Source: Candidatus Bathyarchaeota archaeon
Lineage (GTDB): Archaea > Thermoproteota > Bathyarchaeia > Bathyarchaeales > Bathyarchaeaceae
DNA length: 49,836 bases
Direction of reading: 5' to 3'
Assembly (NCBI GenBank): GCA_030608565.1
Contig: JAUWDY010000009.1
Location: 1 to 49,836, forward strand
A program made the translations under genes and the position numbers. Below the pieces are notes generated by a model, which saw only the letters and a list, made by a program, of their open reading frames with translations, had not been told where the DNA came from and did not search any database. The stretch's first letter is position 1; every line of letters begins with the position of its first letter. Below, piece by piece: positions 1-7,718 of the stretch.

Positions 1-298
1 TTCTTATCCCTAAGTCAAGTTCTATAAGATAGAGAATAAAACTATAGCTATATGTGGCGAGGAATGCAAAGGCGAAAATAATGTTTAAGGTAAATCCGAC
101 AATAAATCCTAACACACTACTTTTGAAGGCTACGTCCTGAAGGCATATATAAAGAAATGCTAGCCAACCGATAGTAACAGACATTGTGAGAGCTAGAGAT
201 GTGTTTAATAACCTCGAAATATGTGAGTAGTAAGTCAAAATACCGTCTTTGTCCTTTTCCATTCTCCTTTCAATATTCCATAACCTTGAAGCCCACAT
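1..298 (-). CDS. Membrane protein, N-terminal part (runs off window)
   Basis: An open frame on the minus strand starts with ATG at 298 and continues past the left edge, giving the first 99 codons. A second possible start is the ATG at 262. Residues 1-33 are polar and charged. Two hydrophobic segments follow, at about 34-54 and 62-85, so it is an integral membrane protein with a cytosolic N-terminus likely. I do not recognise the family. Its upstream region shares the string AAGCCTCTGAAAA with the region before the small gene at 5682, which fits the repeated promoter pattern of this island. Confidence 0.6.
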   Translation of the reverse strand, partial: MWASRLWNIERRMEKDKDGILTYYSHISRLLNTSLALTMSVTIGWLAFLYICLQDVAFKSSVLGFIVGFTLNIIFAFAFLATYSYSFILYLIELDLGIR

Positions 299-402
299 AA
301 AGTTTGCTCCATTTTCACCTTTTTGAAAAAACCTACATAAACGAAATTTTCAGAGGCTTTTTCTCAAGCAAATAACAAGAAAGAATTCAAGTAGTAAATC
401 GT

Positions 403-1101
403 CTACAAACCTAAATATTCTTGCTCTTCTGCGACAAAATCCTTAATGACGTTTTTTGTTTCTGGACTTAGGTCTTCTTTGAATATCTCAATTAGATTGA
501 GCAACATTGAAGTGTTAAGTGTTCTAAACGCTTTAAGCAAAATGTCGGCATCTTTTCTGAATTCTGGTCTCTCTTGGGGTCTGATTTTTGGTTTACGCTC
601 GTACTTAACAAAGCGTGCCACAGCAGGCATTTTCGAATGAACAAAATCGTCCATGAAGTCCCGTGCATCTTTAAGGTGCTTTCGGTAGCTTGGTTTGATA
701 ACTTTTCTAACCTTTTTGAAAACCGTTCGTGTTCTTAATCGTCTTTCAAACCATAGTTTTGCATAGTCATTGGACTCCACAAAACAAAGGCAACAGGCAA
801 CACCATCCTGTAAATTTCTCATTAGTATCCACGCTTCATAGTAGTATCCTTGCATTACTGCATTGAACAAACATTTTGCAGAGACCATAAATTTTGAGGC
901 AAGGAGAACTGCTGCAATTTTGGATTCTGGTTTTAGAACCTTGCCTTCGATGACACTGAAGGCTTTGTCTATCAAATTGAGTGTCCGAGCAAGGACATTG
1001 ACAGATAGTTCATACCTCTGCAAATCCTGTGAAAAATACTGTTGTGAAAGTTTGATGTTCTGTTCTTCGCTTTCTTCTACATATTTGAAATAGTCAACCA
1101 T
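403..1101 (-). CDS. Hypothetical helical protein
   Basis: 232 residues, soluble and mostly alpha-helical as judged from its composition, with no signal peptide or clear membrane segment. The middle part (about residues 65-110) has a helical run with several Cys and aromatic residues (AWILMRNLQDGVACCLCF), and the C-terminal half is basic then acidic. The pattern recalls bacterial and archaeal DUF5677-like or AbiV-like helical proteins, but no motif is decisive and I do not assign a function. The ATG at 1101 has purine-rich sequence (GAGGAG, AAAGG) just upstream. It lies downstream of the tiny zinc-ribbon gene on the same strand, separated by a short palindrome. Confidence 0.7.
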   Translation of the reverse strand: MVDYFKYVEESEEQNIKLSQQYFSQDLQRYELSVNVLARTLNLIDKAFSVIEGKVLKPESKIAAVLLASKFMVSAKCLFNAVMQGYYYEAWILMRNLQDGVACCLCFVESNDYAKLWFERRLRTRTVFKKVRKVIKPSYRKHLKDARDFMDDFVHSKMPAVARFVKYERKPKIRPQERPEFRKDADILLKAFRTLNTSMLLNLIEIFKEDLSPETKNVIKDFVAEEQEYLGL

Positions 1102-1146
1102 TACCTTTCATTCTCCTCATATGTTCACTACCTCTGCAAACTATAA

Positions 1147-1163
1147 TCTTAGGGTGCCTAAGA
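1147..1163. terminator. Short palindrome between two minus-strand genes
   Basis: TCTTAGG and CCTAAGA form perfect 7-base arms around a 3-base loop. It lies between the end of the tiny zinc-ribbon gene and the start of the 232-residue gene. It could end the upstream transcript or be an operator; the sequence alone does not decide. Confidence 0.3.
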
Positions 1164-1175
1164 CTTGAACAAAAC

Positions 1176-1298
1176 CTACATAATTGGTTGTGCTATGACT
1201 TTTCCACATTGCTCACATTTCAAAGTTTCATATACGAGAATGAGGTTTAGATGTTCACATCCACATCGAATTTTCACAAACTGTAGTGTCCTAATCAT
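1176..1298 (-). CDS. Tiny zinc-ribbon protein (40 aa)
   Basis: A 40-residue frame with two metal-binding knuckles: CGC at residues 12-14 and CEQCGK at 28-33. Its ATG at 1298 comes one base after the TAA stop of the membrane protein gene upstream (TAAgATG), so translation is probably coupled. A second tiny protein at 8327-8461 has nearly the same layout (CxC, 13-14 residues, CxxCGK) and also directly follows a small membrane protein gene. Four cysteines in this spacing could bind one zinc. No function is known to me; a nucleic-acid-binding or partner role for the membrane protein is only a guess. Confidence 0.6.
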   Translation of the reverse strand: MIRTLQFVKIRCGCEHLNLILVYETLKCEQCGKVIAQPIM

Positions 1299-1299
1299 C

Positions 1300-1791
1300 T
1301 TACTTGTGACCATACCTAACAGATAGTGCATTACGAATTTCAAAAACAAAAAAAACTAGAACAAGACCTGCTGAAGAAGGTAAATACAGGGGAACAATGT
1401 TAGTTGAGTTTACGTAAATTGGAAGATAACTCGAAACAAACTCATTGAAAAGGAGTACTGCCTCAAAAGTAAGATAATAAACCAGTATTAAGGATGAGTA
1501 GAGTCTATATTTTGGACTATTTCTTACAGCACCATATCCTCTGAGAATAAAAAATAATATAGTAACAAGGGGAATGGTCCATCTAAGAAGGGTTAGATGA
1601 ATTGAAGATAATATCAGCTCTTCAGACAAACTCAAATATATAAATAATGTTCCTTGAAGAACTCCTATACCCTCAAGTAAGACAGAATCCTCTACTCTTA
1701 ATTCATTGAGAGAAGCCTTTTTCCACTTCAGTGAAAATCTTGTCGAAATAAAGTAGAATAACGCAATACCAATCCAATAAGAACACATCAC
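1300..1791 (-). CDS. Multi-pass membrane protein, N-terminus uncertain
   Basis: 163 residues from a GTG at 1791 (ATG at 1788 is the next option), with about four hydrophobic segments and little soluble sequence. Family not recognised. The frame stays open upstream to 1923 and encodes another hydrophobic stretch typical of this kind of protein, yet that extension contains no ATG, GTG or TTG in frame. An ATG preceded by GGGAG lies at 1916 in another frame. The simplest reading is a gene starting at 1916 with a one-base frameshift a few codons in, or a non-standard start. It is followed at once by the tiny zinc-ribbon gene. Confidence 0.55.
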   Translation of the reverse strand: MMCSYWIGIALFYFISTRFSLKWKKASLNELRVEDSVLLEGIGVLQGTLFIYLSLSEELILSSIHLTLLRWTIPLVTILFFILRGYGAVRNSPKYRLYSSLILVYYLTFEAVLLFNEFVSSYLPIYVNSTNIVPLYLPSSAGLVLVFFVFEIRNALSVRYGHK

Positions 1792-1991
1792 AAAAAGTAA
1801 ATGCTGAACGTATTTGTCAAAAGGAGTTATCGAGACATAACTTAATGGTTGAAATAACTGTATGATAATCGCAGGAACAAACCAAAAAAATCTTCTTAAT
1901 TGCAGATTAAGTTCATCTCCCGATTATCTGTTGGACCTATATTACCATAATCTATTAACTTTTCAAGCACATAAACTGTAACGATAGAAAT

Positions 1992-2468
1992 CTAGTCTTT
2001 CAGAATAGCTGTTTTAATCTCTTTCCAGAGATAAATGAACATTATTACAAATCCTGAAATATAGATAACAAAAAATATCCACAGTTGCGTCAAGCAAATT
2101 TCAGAAATGATTAATGGAATCATTAGGGGTAAGAGTACTCCCACAATCGCAAAATAGATGAAGGCAAATATTCCCACTCTCCAATACGGAGGAAACAGTA
2201 GAACATATAGTTGACGTTCATACAGCATTCTTTGAGCCTTCAAGATTTCAATTCTTGCAGCTCTCTTTGGATCGTATCCATATTTCGCTCCTCCTTTAGG
2301 TTGTAACTTTTCAAGTCCGTCAATTTCCGATGTAAGGTTATCCATTGTGTTCATGACTCTTTTTTTCTCAGAAGATATGGATAGAATCCTTGTTGTGTAG
2401 AACGCTCCTATAATAGCAACAAAAGATGCCCCACATTGTGCTGAAGCATACAACCAATTTTCGTACAT
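1992..2468 (-). CDS. Membrane protein with N-terminal TM and two C-terminal TMs
   Basis: 158 residues. The N-terminus (SAQCGASFVAIIGAF, about residues 9-23) matches a pattern often seen at the start of small bacterial and archaeal membrane proteins in which a helix containing AQ..A..VAI.GAF leads into an R-rich amphipathic turn. Residues 35-85 form a charged helical, probably coiled-coil, cytosolic part. Two strong transmembrane helices follow at about 98-122 and 128-150. Function unknown. It is the first gene of a minus-strand run with the 163-residue membrane protein and the tiny zinc ribbon, and it is divergent from the secreted-type gene at 2574. Confidence 0.65.
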   Translation of the reverse strand: MYENWLYASAQCGASFVAIIGAFYTTRILSISSEKKRVMNTMDNLTSEIDGLEKLQPKGGAKYGYDPKRAARIEILKAQRMLYERQLYVLLFPPYWRVGIFAFIYFAIVGVLLPLMIPLIISEICLTQLWIFFVIYISGFVIMFIYLWKEIKTAILKD

Positions 2469-2501
2469 TCAGATCGCCAATTGTATTTTCATTTTACAAA
2501 C

Positions 2502-2537
2502 ATAGAAGTTTCTTTCTTAAATCTTTAGTACAAGTTG
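2502..2537 (+). promoter_or_regulatory. Island repeat element, 5' type, copy 1
   Basis: Contains the core TTTCTTAAATCTTTAGTAC followed by AAGTTG, identical to copies at 5931 and 7660 apart from one base. The TTAAAT looks like an archaeal TATA box, and a gene starts 37 bases downstream. Identity continues well past the TATA box, so the element is more than a promoter core and may include an operator or a recombination junction. Confidence 0.6.
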
Positions 2538-2573
2538 TATGTATGTAATATAGAAAGTAAGAGGGTTGAAAAC

Positions 2574-3239
2574 ATGAACAGGGAGAAAATGCTATTATTC
2601 TGGTTGACATTTTGCTCTCTCTTAATCATCAAACCTATGTTAGTACAAGCCACAAATACGGTAGCCAGTGGGTGGCTGGGAACAGAAGACATATTATTTA
2701 CAATAAATGTCTCTTCTCCTTCGGGAACTGCCAATGAATGGGTAATCGGGGAAAACGTAACAGTAGATTTCCTTTTCCAGTCTTATCAACAACATTGGGG
2801 TTACGAGTGGGAGTATCCCTTGAAAATCCACCGTCTAGAGATTGAGATTTCTGGTGCTGGTATTTCACACAACAAAACAATAGCAACTGATAGAGTCCTG
2901 CATCAGTTTGAGTATTTAAGGCATACTACTGAAGTAAAGCCTGCATATTCTGGCGAAATCACAGGTAGTATTGATATTTCCTTTGAATCTAATGATCTAG
3001 CTCATGAAGGCTGGATGGATGAAAGACAGGAGAGATTTACGTTTCCAATAGCAGTAGCCAGACTTACAACATATGATAATCTATATGACAATTACGCTAG
3101 TTCTCAAAGTAATATCAGTTCTCTTCAGAACCAATTGAACAACATCAAAACTCTAATGTATGCATTTGTAGCTTCAACAATAATCCTCTTATTTACAACA
3201 ATCTACTTCGCAACAAGAAAATCTAAAGTTGGACAATGA
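2574..3239 (+). CDS. Secreted-type protein with C-terminal membrane anchor
   Basis: I place the start at the ATG at 2574, because from there the protein begins with a classic signal peptide (positively charged MNREK, then a hydrophobic stretch, then a small-residue cleavage region near VQA). The frame is open further upstream, to 2535. About 150 residues of beta-rich extracellular sequence with several N-x-S/T sites follow. Next come a short coiled coil (SNISSLQNQLNNIKT) and one transmembrane helix with a basic tail at the C-terminus. It is a surface-anchored protein of unknown function. It is preceded by the island repeat element and followed by a 55-base tail that is repeated behind the gene at 5975. 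Confidence 0.7.
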   Translation: MNREKMLLFWLTFCSLLIIKPMLVQATNTVASGWLGTEDILFTINVSSPSGTANEWVIGENVTVDFLFQSYQQHWGYEWEYPLKIHRLEIEISGAGISHNKTIATDRVLHQFEYLRHTTEVKPAYSGEITGSIDISFESNDLAHEGWMDERQERFTFPIAVARLTTYDNLYDNYASSQSNISSLQNQLNNIKTLMYAFVASTIILLFTTIYFATRKSKVGQ

Positions 3240-3247
3240 TGAAGCAC

Positions 3248-3302
3248 AAATAGTCAACCATTCCATTTTATAACTAAGCTAGATTATAGAATGAAGAAGT
3301 TA
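3248..3302. repeat. Island repeat element, 3' type, copy 1
   Basis: About 55 bases just behind the stop of the anchored protein gene, roughly three-quarters identical by eye to 6861-6916 behind the helical gene. The shared end is ATAGAATGAAGAAG. The 15-base string AAATAGTCAACCATT inside it also occurs at the start of the 232-residue gene near 1092. Confidence 0.5.
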
Positions 3303-3428
3303 CAGTTGTTAAAATCAAATGTTAATGCGGTCATGTAACCCTTATTCTCCGTATATGAAGTCTTTCATGTCTATGAACCTATTAAATGTGAGAAATGCCG
3401 TAAGATGTTAGTGAGGGAATGATGGTTT

Positions 3429-3965
3429 ATGACAATAGATGACGAATTATTCGTTGAACTATTTAAGCCACAGAGACTTGCAAAAATTGTGGGAACTCTA
3501 AAAGCTAAGGTTCAATTTGAAGAGCCAACATACTATTTTGGTCATTATGAAGACAGTGAAAGAGCATTTTCACCACCAAAATCTGAGCTTGTCAAAATGA
3601 CACCAGACATAACCGTCACATTTTCAAGAAAAAAGAACATTAGGGTTGCCATTGAACTTGAAAACGACATTAAATGGGATTTTGGCGAATCATTAAGACA
3701 ATTGAAGAAATACAAAGCCAAGTTTCGGGACACGAGAGTGATAATTCCAGAAGAATACAAACGATTTGCACCAATCTACAAGAATGAGGGTTTCCGTGTC
3801 TACCTTTGGAAGGCAAAACGAAAATGGCAATGTTTGAAATGCGGAACTATAACTGAGAAAGAAGGCCCAATTCAACCGCAATGTAAGAATGAGGATTGTA
3901 AGAACAAGAATCGAAATGAGTTTAGACTTGTTGGATTGCAGGACACAGAGATTTTGGAAGCCTAA
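3429..3965 (+). CDS. PD-(D/E)XK-like protein with C-terminal zinc ribbon
   Basis: 178 residues. The middle shows the layout of a restriction-endonuclease-like fold: PD at about residues 59-60 on one strand, then IELEN about 15 residues later, then a helix with SLRQLKKYK, and a following strand RVIIP. This matches the PD...(D/E)xK...QxxxY pattern, except that the lysine position reads E (ELE), so catalysis may be lost or the lysine may have moved. A zinc ribbon follows (CLKC at about 135, then two further Cys in a CxxxxC pair). It may be a nuclease, a nuclease-derived DNA-binding protein, or a defence component. It stands alone between orphan genes. Confidence 0.6.
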   Translation: MTIDDELFVELFKPQRLAKIVGTLKAKVQFEEPTYYFGHYEDSERAFSPPKSELVKMTPDITVTFSRKKNIRVAIELENDIKWDFGESLRQLKKYKAKFRDTRVIIPEEYKRFAPIYKNEGFRVYLWKAKRKWQCLKCGTITEKEGPIQPQCKNEDCKNKNRNEFRLVGLQDTEILEA

Positions 3966-3994
3966 TTACTCAATTGCTAAATGTGAGAAAGTGG

Positions 3995-4020
3995 AAAGTT
4001 TTTAGTGGAACAAAAGAACC
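3995..4020 (+). promoter_or_regulatory. Second shared upstream motif, copy 1
   Basis: AAAGTTTTTAGT followed by AACAAAAGAACC, 23 bases before the gene at 4043. Nearly the same string is at 4760-4787 before the gene at 4815. TTTAGT and the spacing resemble the main island element, so the two may be recognised by the same regulator. Confidence 0.4.
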
Positions 4021-4042
4021 ATCAGAATTATGAAGTGTTAGG

Positions 4043-4495
4043 ATGCAGTTCTTTTATTTGTCAGACGAAATTACTGGAACCGAACACAACTATCTCATTC
4101 TATCATTAGAGAAAAAACAATTTGAGCGCATCAGAGAATTGTGCGAAGAATATATTCCTTCCATTTCCTGTTCTGCTGTAATTCGTAAAGGACATCCTTT
4201 CATCGCTGTTGATTATGGGTTTTGGGGGTCCTTTAAGTACGCTATACCTCTTGATGAAGTCTTTTACAGTGGTGAAAAATTAGGTGATAAACTTAAAGTC
4301 GGTGATGTCTTAACCGTTATTTTGACCGCTCATCCTCAAGATAGGGTAATAACCCTCTCCAAAAAGAAAGTGTCTTTTAATGTTCCATTGGAAGAAATTC
4401 TTGCATTCAGTTTTGAATACACGAAAGAAATGGACGAAATCTACACTTTCTACAAATTGATCCAACGTCTTCAATCAACCAGAACTAAGGCTTAA
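4043..4495 (+). CDS. Hypothetical protein with possible S1/OB-like module
   Basis: 150 residues, soluble. Residues about 50-110 resemble an S1-type OB fold: a hydrophobic strand around a Gly-rich turn (DYGFWGSFKYAIP), then LKVGDVLTVILTAH, then DRVITLSKKK, which is the usual ending of an S1 repeat. On that basis it could bind RNA or single-stranded DNA, but the match is by eye only. The N-terminal 40 residues are acidic and helical. The start ATG at 4043 fits a shared upstream motif at 3995-4020. The small membrane protein gene downstream may be co-transcribed. Confidence 0.6.
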   Translation: MQFFYLSDEITGTEHNYLILSLEKKQFERIRELCEEYIPSISCSAVIRKGHPFIAVDYGFWGSFKYAIPLDEVFYSGEKLGDKLKVGDVLTVILTAHPQDRVITLSKKKVSFNVPLEEILAFSFEYTKEMDEIYTFYKLIQRLQSTRTKA

Positions 4496-4530
4496 AATGT
4501 TGAAAGAGCAAGTAGATTTGGAGATTTGAT

Positions 4531-4740
4531 TTGACAGAATATCGTAGGAGCAAACGCAGAGATTTCATCCTTTTGGTTTATGGAATTTTTTTGGGAATGT
4601 TTGGAAATCTTATTGCAGAAATTCTCCTTAAGATATATTCTCCTTTGCCTGAGGAGTTGCCTATGCTTTTGTTAGTCATGCATATAATGTTAGGTTTCTG
4701 TTTGGTTTCCGCATTCTTGGCATTATGGAGATTTGGATAG
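4531..4740 (+). CDS. Small two-helix membrane protein
   Basis: 69 residues from a TTG at 4531. A basic N-terminus (YRRSKRRD) is followed by two transmembrane helices at about 12-32 and 43-66, so both ends are probably cytosolic. There is no motif and I do not know a function. It lies 35 bases behind the S1-like gene on the same strand. Confidence 0.5.
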   Translation: MTEYRRSKRRDFILLVYGIFLGMFGNLIAEILLKIYSPLPEELPMLLLVMHIMLGFCLVSAFLALWRFG

Positions 4741-4757
4741 AATCATACATGAAAACC

Positions 4758-4787
4758 TTAAAGTTTTTAGTTCAAACCAAAAGAACT
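4758..4787 (+). promoter_or_regulatory. Second shared upstream motif, copy 2
   Basis: TTAAAGTTTTTAGT followed by TCAAACCAAAAGAAC, 28 bases before the gene at 4815. It matches 3995-4020 and also the TTAAA..TTTAGT.CAA core of the main island element, linking the two motif groups. Confidence 0.4.
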
Positions 4788-4814
4788 AATTGACATAAGA
4801 GAGAATTTCTTTTT

Positions 4815-5549
4815 ATGCTATCTGAGAAAATCTATTGGATTATTCTGATTGTAGGTTTGATTGTCTTTGTGTCTCTGATAGGACTTGTGCTTATCCCTTG
4901 TCGGATTCTTGACTACAACCTGGGAATCAACCTAATCTCTGAAAGTATTGGAATATTGTTTACCATAGTTTTCTTGACTTGGCTATTTAATTTGAGAGAG
5001 AAAAATCAATGGAAAGTCGTCGAGAATGAAGTTTATTCTGACATACAAATGGAAATAGCTTCCTTATTTAATGCCATTTTGGATTATGTCGAAGGGGGGC
5101 TTAAGCTAAAAGTAACAGCTCTAGGAAAACAAGACAAGGAGACAAGAAAGAAGAGTCTTATTGTATTGCAAGAGTTGAAAGATACTGAAAAAATGAAGCT
5201 CAATGATGTTCTGCTATATACACTTTTGGAAAACAGAAATTCAACGGAGATTTTTTCAGAAATAGCACGGAGACTTAGCGATATAGAGAGGAAATACTCC
5301 AAATTCTTGTCTGCGGAAATCACTCTTTCTTTGATGCGGCTTCAAATTGCTATACAGGGGCTTAATGGTGTTTTAACTCTATACTCAAAATACTCAAAAA
5401 GCAAATTGATAAGGAAGACACTACCCAAGAAGTTGGAAGCGGAAATTATGAAAATTGACTATGCGGAATTGGTTGGGTTTTCTTTCAAAAGGTTGATAGA
5501 AGAAATACACAAGCTACATAGGATAGGAATTGAATTCACCTATCCTTAG
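4815..5549 (+). CDS. Two-TM protein with cytosolic helical domain
   Basis: 244 residues. Two transmembrane helices at about 7-29 and 38-60 are followed by LREKNQWKVVENEV and a long helical cytosolic part. The sequence NLGINLISESIGILFTIVF resembles a recurring family of bacterial and archaeal membrane proteins in which the second helix leads into an R/W-rich juxtamembrane segment. Function is unknown. The general design, a membrane anchor with a helical sensor-like domain, is also seen in the gene at 8831-9607. The start ATG is close behind a shared upstream motif. Confidence 0.65.
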   Translation: MLSEKIYWIILIVGLIVFVSLIGLVLIPCRILDYNLGINLISESIGILFTIVFLTWLFNLREKNQWKVVENEVYSDIQMEIASLFNAILDYVEGGLKLKVTALGKQDKETRKKSLIVLQELKDTEKMKLNDVLLYTLLENRNSTEIFSEIARRLSDIERKYSKFLSAEITLSLMRLQIAIQGLNGVLTLYSKYSKSKLIRKTLPKKLEAEIMKIDYAELVGFSFKRLIEEIHKLHRIGIEFTYP

Positions 5550-5625
5550 AATTCACAAAATTTCTTTCCAATTCGACTTTTGAAAGTCGCCTTATGTATT
5601 GTTTTTCTGAGATAAGCCTCTGAAA

Positions 5626-5646
5626 ACTTTAAGTCTGTTTAGTCAC
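5626..5646 (+). promoter_or_regulatory. Divergent copy of the shared upstream motif
   Basis: ACTTTAAGTCTGTTTAGTCAC keeps the TTAA, TTTAGT and CA positions of the island element. It is preceded by AAGCCTCTGAAAA, which also occurs before the gene cut by the left window edge. Confidence 0.3.
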
Positions 5647-5681
5647 TCTAATGTTTGAATGATAGGAGGAAACAAAATCCC

Positions 5682-5906
5682 ATGAAGATTACACGACATG
5701 GAATGCTGCATGCAGATGAATCAAACATACATATATGCGGATACAAAATTGATGCAGAGGGACAACCTGCAGATGGAGAAGAACTAGTCAAAGCAGTTTT
5801 AGAATATCTGTTTAAAGCATTAGAAAACAAATGGATAAATTTAGAGTTTACGTGTAATGAGGTGGAAAACGCACAATCAGATGATGTGCGTGCTCAAGCA
5901 AGATGA
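5682..5906 (+). CDS. Small hypothetical protein
   Basis: 74 residues from the ATG at 5682, chosen because an AGGAGG ribosome binding site ends 11 bases upstream; the frame is open to an ATG at 5655. It begins MKITRHGMLHADESNIHICG and ends in an acidic helical part. No cysteine motif or membrane segment is seen. The stop codon lies inside CAAGCAAGATGAAG, the first part of an island junction repeat that runs straight into the promoter of the next gene. Confidence 0.55.
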   Translation: MKITRHGMLHADESNIHICGYKIDAEGQPADGEELVKAVLEYLFKALENKWINLEFTCNEVENAQSDDVRAQAR

Positions 5907-5962
5907 AGGAAACACTACCCTAGAAGGCTCTTTCTTAAATCTTTAGTACGAGTTGAAACAAT
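5895..5962 (+). repeat. Full island junction element
   Basis: The most complete copy: CAAGCAAGATGAAG and AAACACTACCCTAGAAGG (3'-end part), followed directly by TTTCTTAAATCTTTAGTAC and GAGTTGAAACAAT (5' part). The first half recurs at 7957-7991 and, more weakly, at 6839-6860. The second half recurs at 2502-2537 and 7660-7691. This is the joint expected between two neighbouring cassettes that carry the same ends. Confidence 0.6.
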
Positions 5963-5974
5963 GTATTAGAAAAG

Positions 5975-6850
5975 TTGAAGGTGCACTATGAAATGGAGGA
6001 TGTAGCTTCTTATTATGCAAACGTAGAGCCTTCATATTATCTTTTAAAAGAGACACTTAGACGAACACCGAGAGAAGAAATTCTTCAAATCATAAGACAG
6101 AAAGTGATTGTTTCCGATTTAGATTCTGTTCTTCTCAGAGATGCGACTGAGTTCCTTCGGCTATCTATTCTTAATCTTCTAGCCTCCAAGTTTTTAATGT
6201 CTGGGAGCTTCTTAGCTTGGGGGGAAGTGACCAACTATTATGGGGCTTTCTATTCAATTAATTGTCTCTTGAGATTGAAAGGGTTTGCCTTAGTTCACAT
6301 AGATTACGTTGATGAGAAAGTTCTTAGAGTTCAGATTGAAAGAATAAAGGATAAACATGAATACAAACTACATCAATGGAAAAAAGGCAACCCACACCAA
6401 TTCTTATGGAAAAAATTCTCTCACTTTTATCCTGAATTGTGTAGTCCAGGTTTAGGAGAGATTCTAATCCAACAGAGAATAAGGTGGAACTATGATCTCT
6501 TCTTTCCCTCACAAAGCATGAGTGACTATGCAAAAGAAGAAGCGAAAATTAGATGGGAAAACAACTTCCTAGATCCCAACTTTGGGAACTATGCTAATCC
6601 AGATGCAGCTGAATACTACGCTGACCTTATGGCACAAATAGGATATCATGAGGCTGGCTTGGGAGATTACATACAACAATGCATACATGCTTTTACCACA
6701 ATAGCAGGTAAATCAAAATACAAGACATGGTACCTTTCATACTTCGAGGAACTGGCAAGAGGTATAGAAGACTTTGGTTCTCACCCAGATACAATAAGAG
6801 AAATTCAAAATTGGCTAAGATCATCTATTGTTAATCTTCAAACAAGATGA
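5975..6850 (+). CDS. Hypothetical helical protein (HEPN-like pattern possible)
   Basis: 291 residues from a TTG at 5975; GTG at 5981 or ATG at 5993 are also possible. It is soluble and helical, rich in Tyr and Trp. Residues about 55-105 (a hydrophobic helix, then WGEVTNYYGAFYSINCLLRLKG) recall helix pairs of HEPN-type proteins, where an aromatic-rich helix precedes an A/L-rich one, but the RNase motif RxxxxH is not evident. I therefore leave the function open. The gene carries the island element at both ends. Confidence 0.6.
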   Translation: MKVHYEMEDVASYYANVEPSYYLLKETLRRTPREEILQIIRQKVIVSDLDSVLLRDATEFLRLSILNLLASKFLMSGSFLAWGEVTNYYGAFYSINCLLRLKGFALVHIDYVDEKVLRVQIERIKDKHEYKLHQWKKGNPHQFLWKKFSHFYPELCSPGLGEILIQQRIRWNYDLFFPSQSMSDYAKEEAKIRWENNFLDPNFGNYANPDAAEYYADLMAQIGYHEAGLGDYIQQCIHAFTTIAGKSKYKTWYLSYFEELARGIEDFGSHPDTIREIQNWLRSSIVNLQTR

Positions 6851-6916
6851 AGTAAACACCAAATACTCAACTATTCCGTCCTTTCTAACTATGCTAGGTC
6901 ATAGAATGAAGAAGCT
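6839..6916. repeat. Island repeat element, 3' type, copy 2
   Basis: Begins at the gene end with CAAACAAGATGAAGTAAACACC. From 6861 it is about three-quarters identical by eye to 3248-3302 behind the anchored protein gene, ending ATAGAATGAAGAAG. Two genes (2574 and 5975) thus share both their upstream and their downstream element. Confidence 0.5.
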
Positions 6917-6968
6917 AATCCGATAGAGCCTAAGTCAAAGAACATTTTGATTTAGACTAATCAGTGTT

Positions 6969-7634
6969 TCAAGGAGATGTTATGTTTATACTCGCTGCTG
7001 CACGAAAGAGAAGATTAGACCGAATGTAACCAGAGTTTACACTTGGTATGAATGCTTCAATGTAGTATATGCCTGGTTCAATTTTTTCACCGAATTGAAT
7101 GTTCAGAGACTTGGTTTGGTTCCAAATGAAGTTTCTTTCAAGAGACTCATTTGGTCTTACCGAGAATTCTGTGATACTTCTGTGGAATGGATTATACCAC
7201 ACTTGATAATTGCCCTCTATACTGACTACAACGGGGTCACTTACTGCTGACTCAAAAGAGTGTGTGATGAAACCAAGATTCTTAAGAGATACTGTGATTT
7301 TCACATATTCACCAAGTATGTAGGTTGACTTGTCAGTTGTAACTGAGAAAGACCATTTCGGAGTGATAATAGTCCAGACTGAATGTGTAACAAATCCCCC
7401 TATCATTATCATGCTAAATGTAAGGAGCCCCATTTTCTTGCCGCTCAACTTCCTCTCGCCAGCAAGTAGAGGTTGAACAAGAAAGGCGTACATGCAAGAA
7501 ATAGCGATTACATAGGCAAATGCTAACCAAAGAATTTGAACCAGATAGAGTCTCGTATACAGAGCTGTCAAGCCTACAGCTGTTAGAAAGAATACTACGA
7601 CACAGAATGCCAGAATGTACAATCTAAACTTCAT
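6969..7634 (-). CDS. Membrane protein with extracellular beta-sandwich domain
   Basis: 221 residues. Three transmembrane helices (about 5-25, 32-55 and 68-90) are followed by a beta-rich domain from about residue 95 to the end. Its sequence (LGEYVKITVSLKNLG early, GIYYIEAFIP late) looks like an immunoglobulin-like or BsuPI-type intracellular proteinase inhibitor fold, a domain that archaea often place outside the cell. N-x-S/T sites are present. It could bind a ligand or another surface protein. It is divergent from the zinc-ribbon gene at 7719, and the island element lies between them. Confidence 0.6.
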   Translation of the reverse strand: MKFRLYILAFCVVVFFLTAVGLTALYTRLYLVQILWLAFAYVIAISCMYAFLVQPLLAGERKLSGKKMGLLTFSMIMIGGFVTHSVWTIITPKWSFSVTTDKSTYILGEYVKITVSLKNLGFITHSFESAVSDPVVVSIEGNYQVWYNPFHRSITEFSVRPNESLERNFIWNQTKSLNIQFGEKIEPGIYYIEAFIPSVNSGYIRSNLLFRAAASINITSP

Positions 7635-7659
7635 TTCTACTTCATATATCAGCTCAAAC

Positions 7660-7691
7660 TTTCTTAAATCTTTAGTACAAGTTGAAACAAT
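7660..7691 (+). promoter_or_regulatory. Island repeat element, 5' type, copy 3
   Basis: TTTCTTAAATCTTTAGTAC followed by AAGTTGAAACAAT, matching the copies at 2513 and 5931. The zinc-ribbon gene starts 28 bases further on. Confidence 0.6.
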
Positions 7692-7718
7692 AGTTAAACT
7701 ACAGGATAGGTGATTGCT

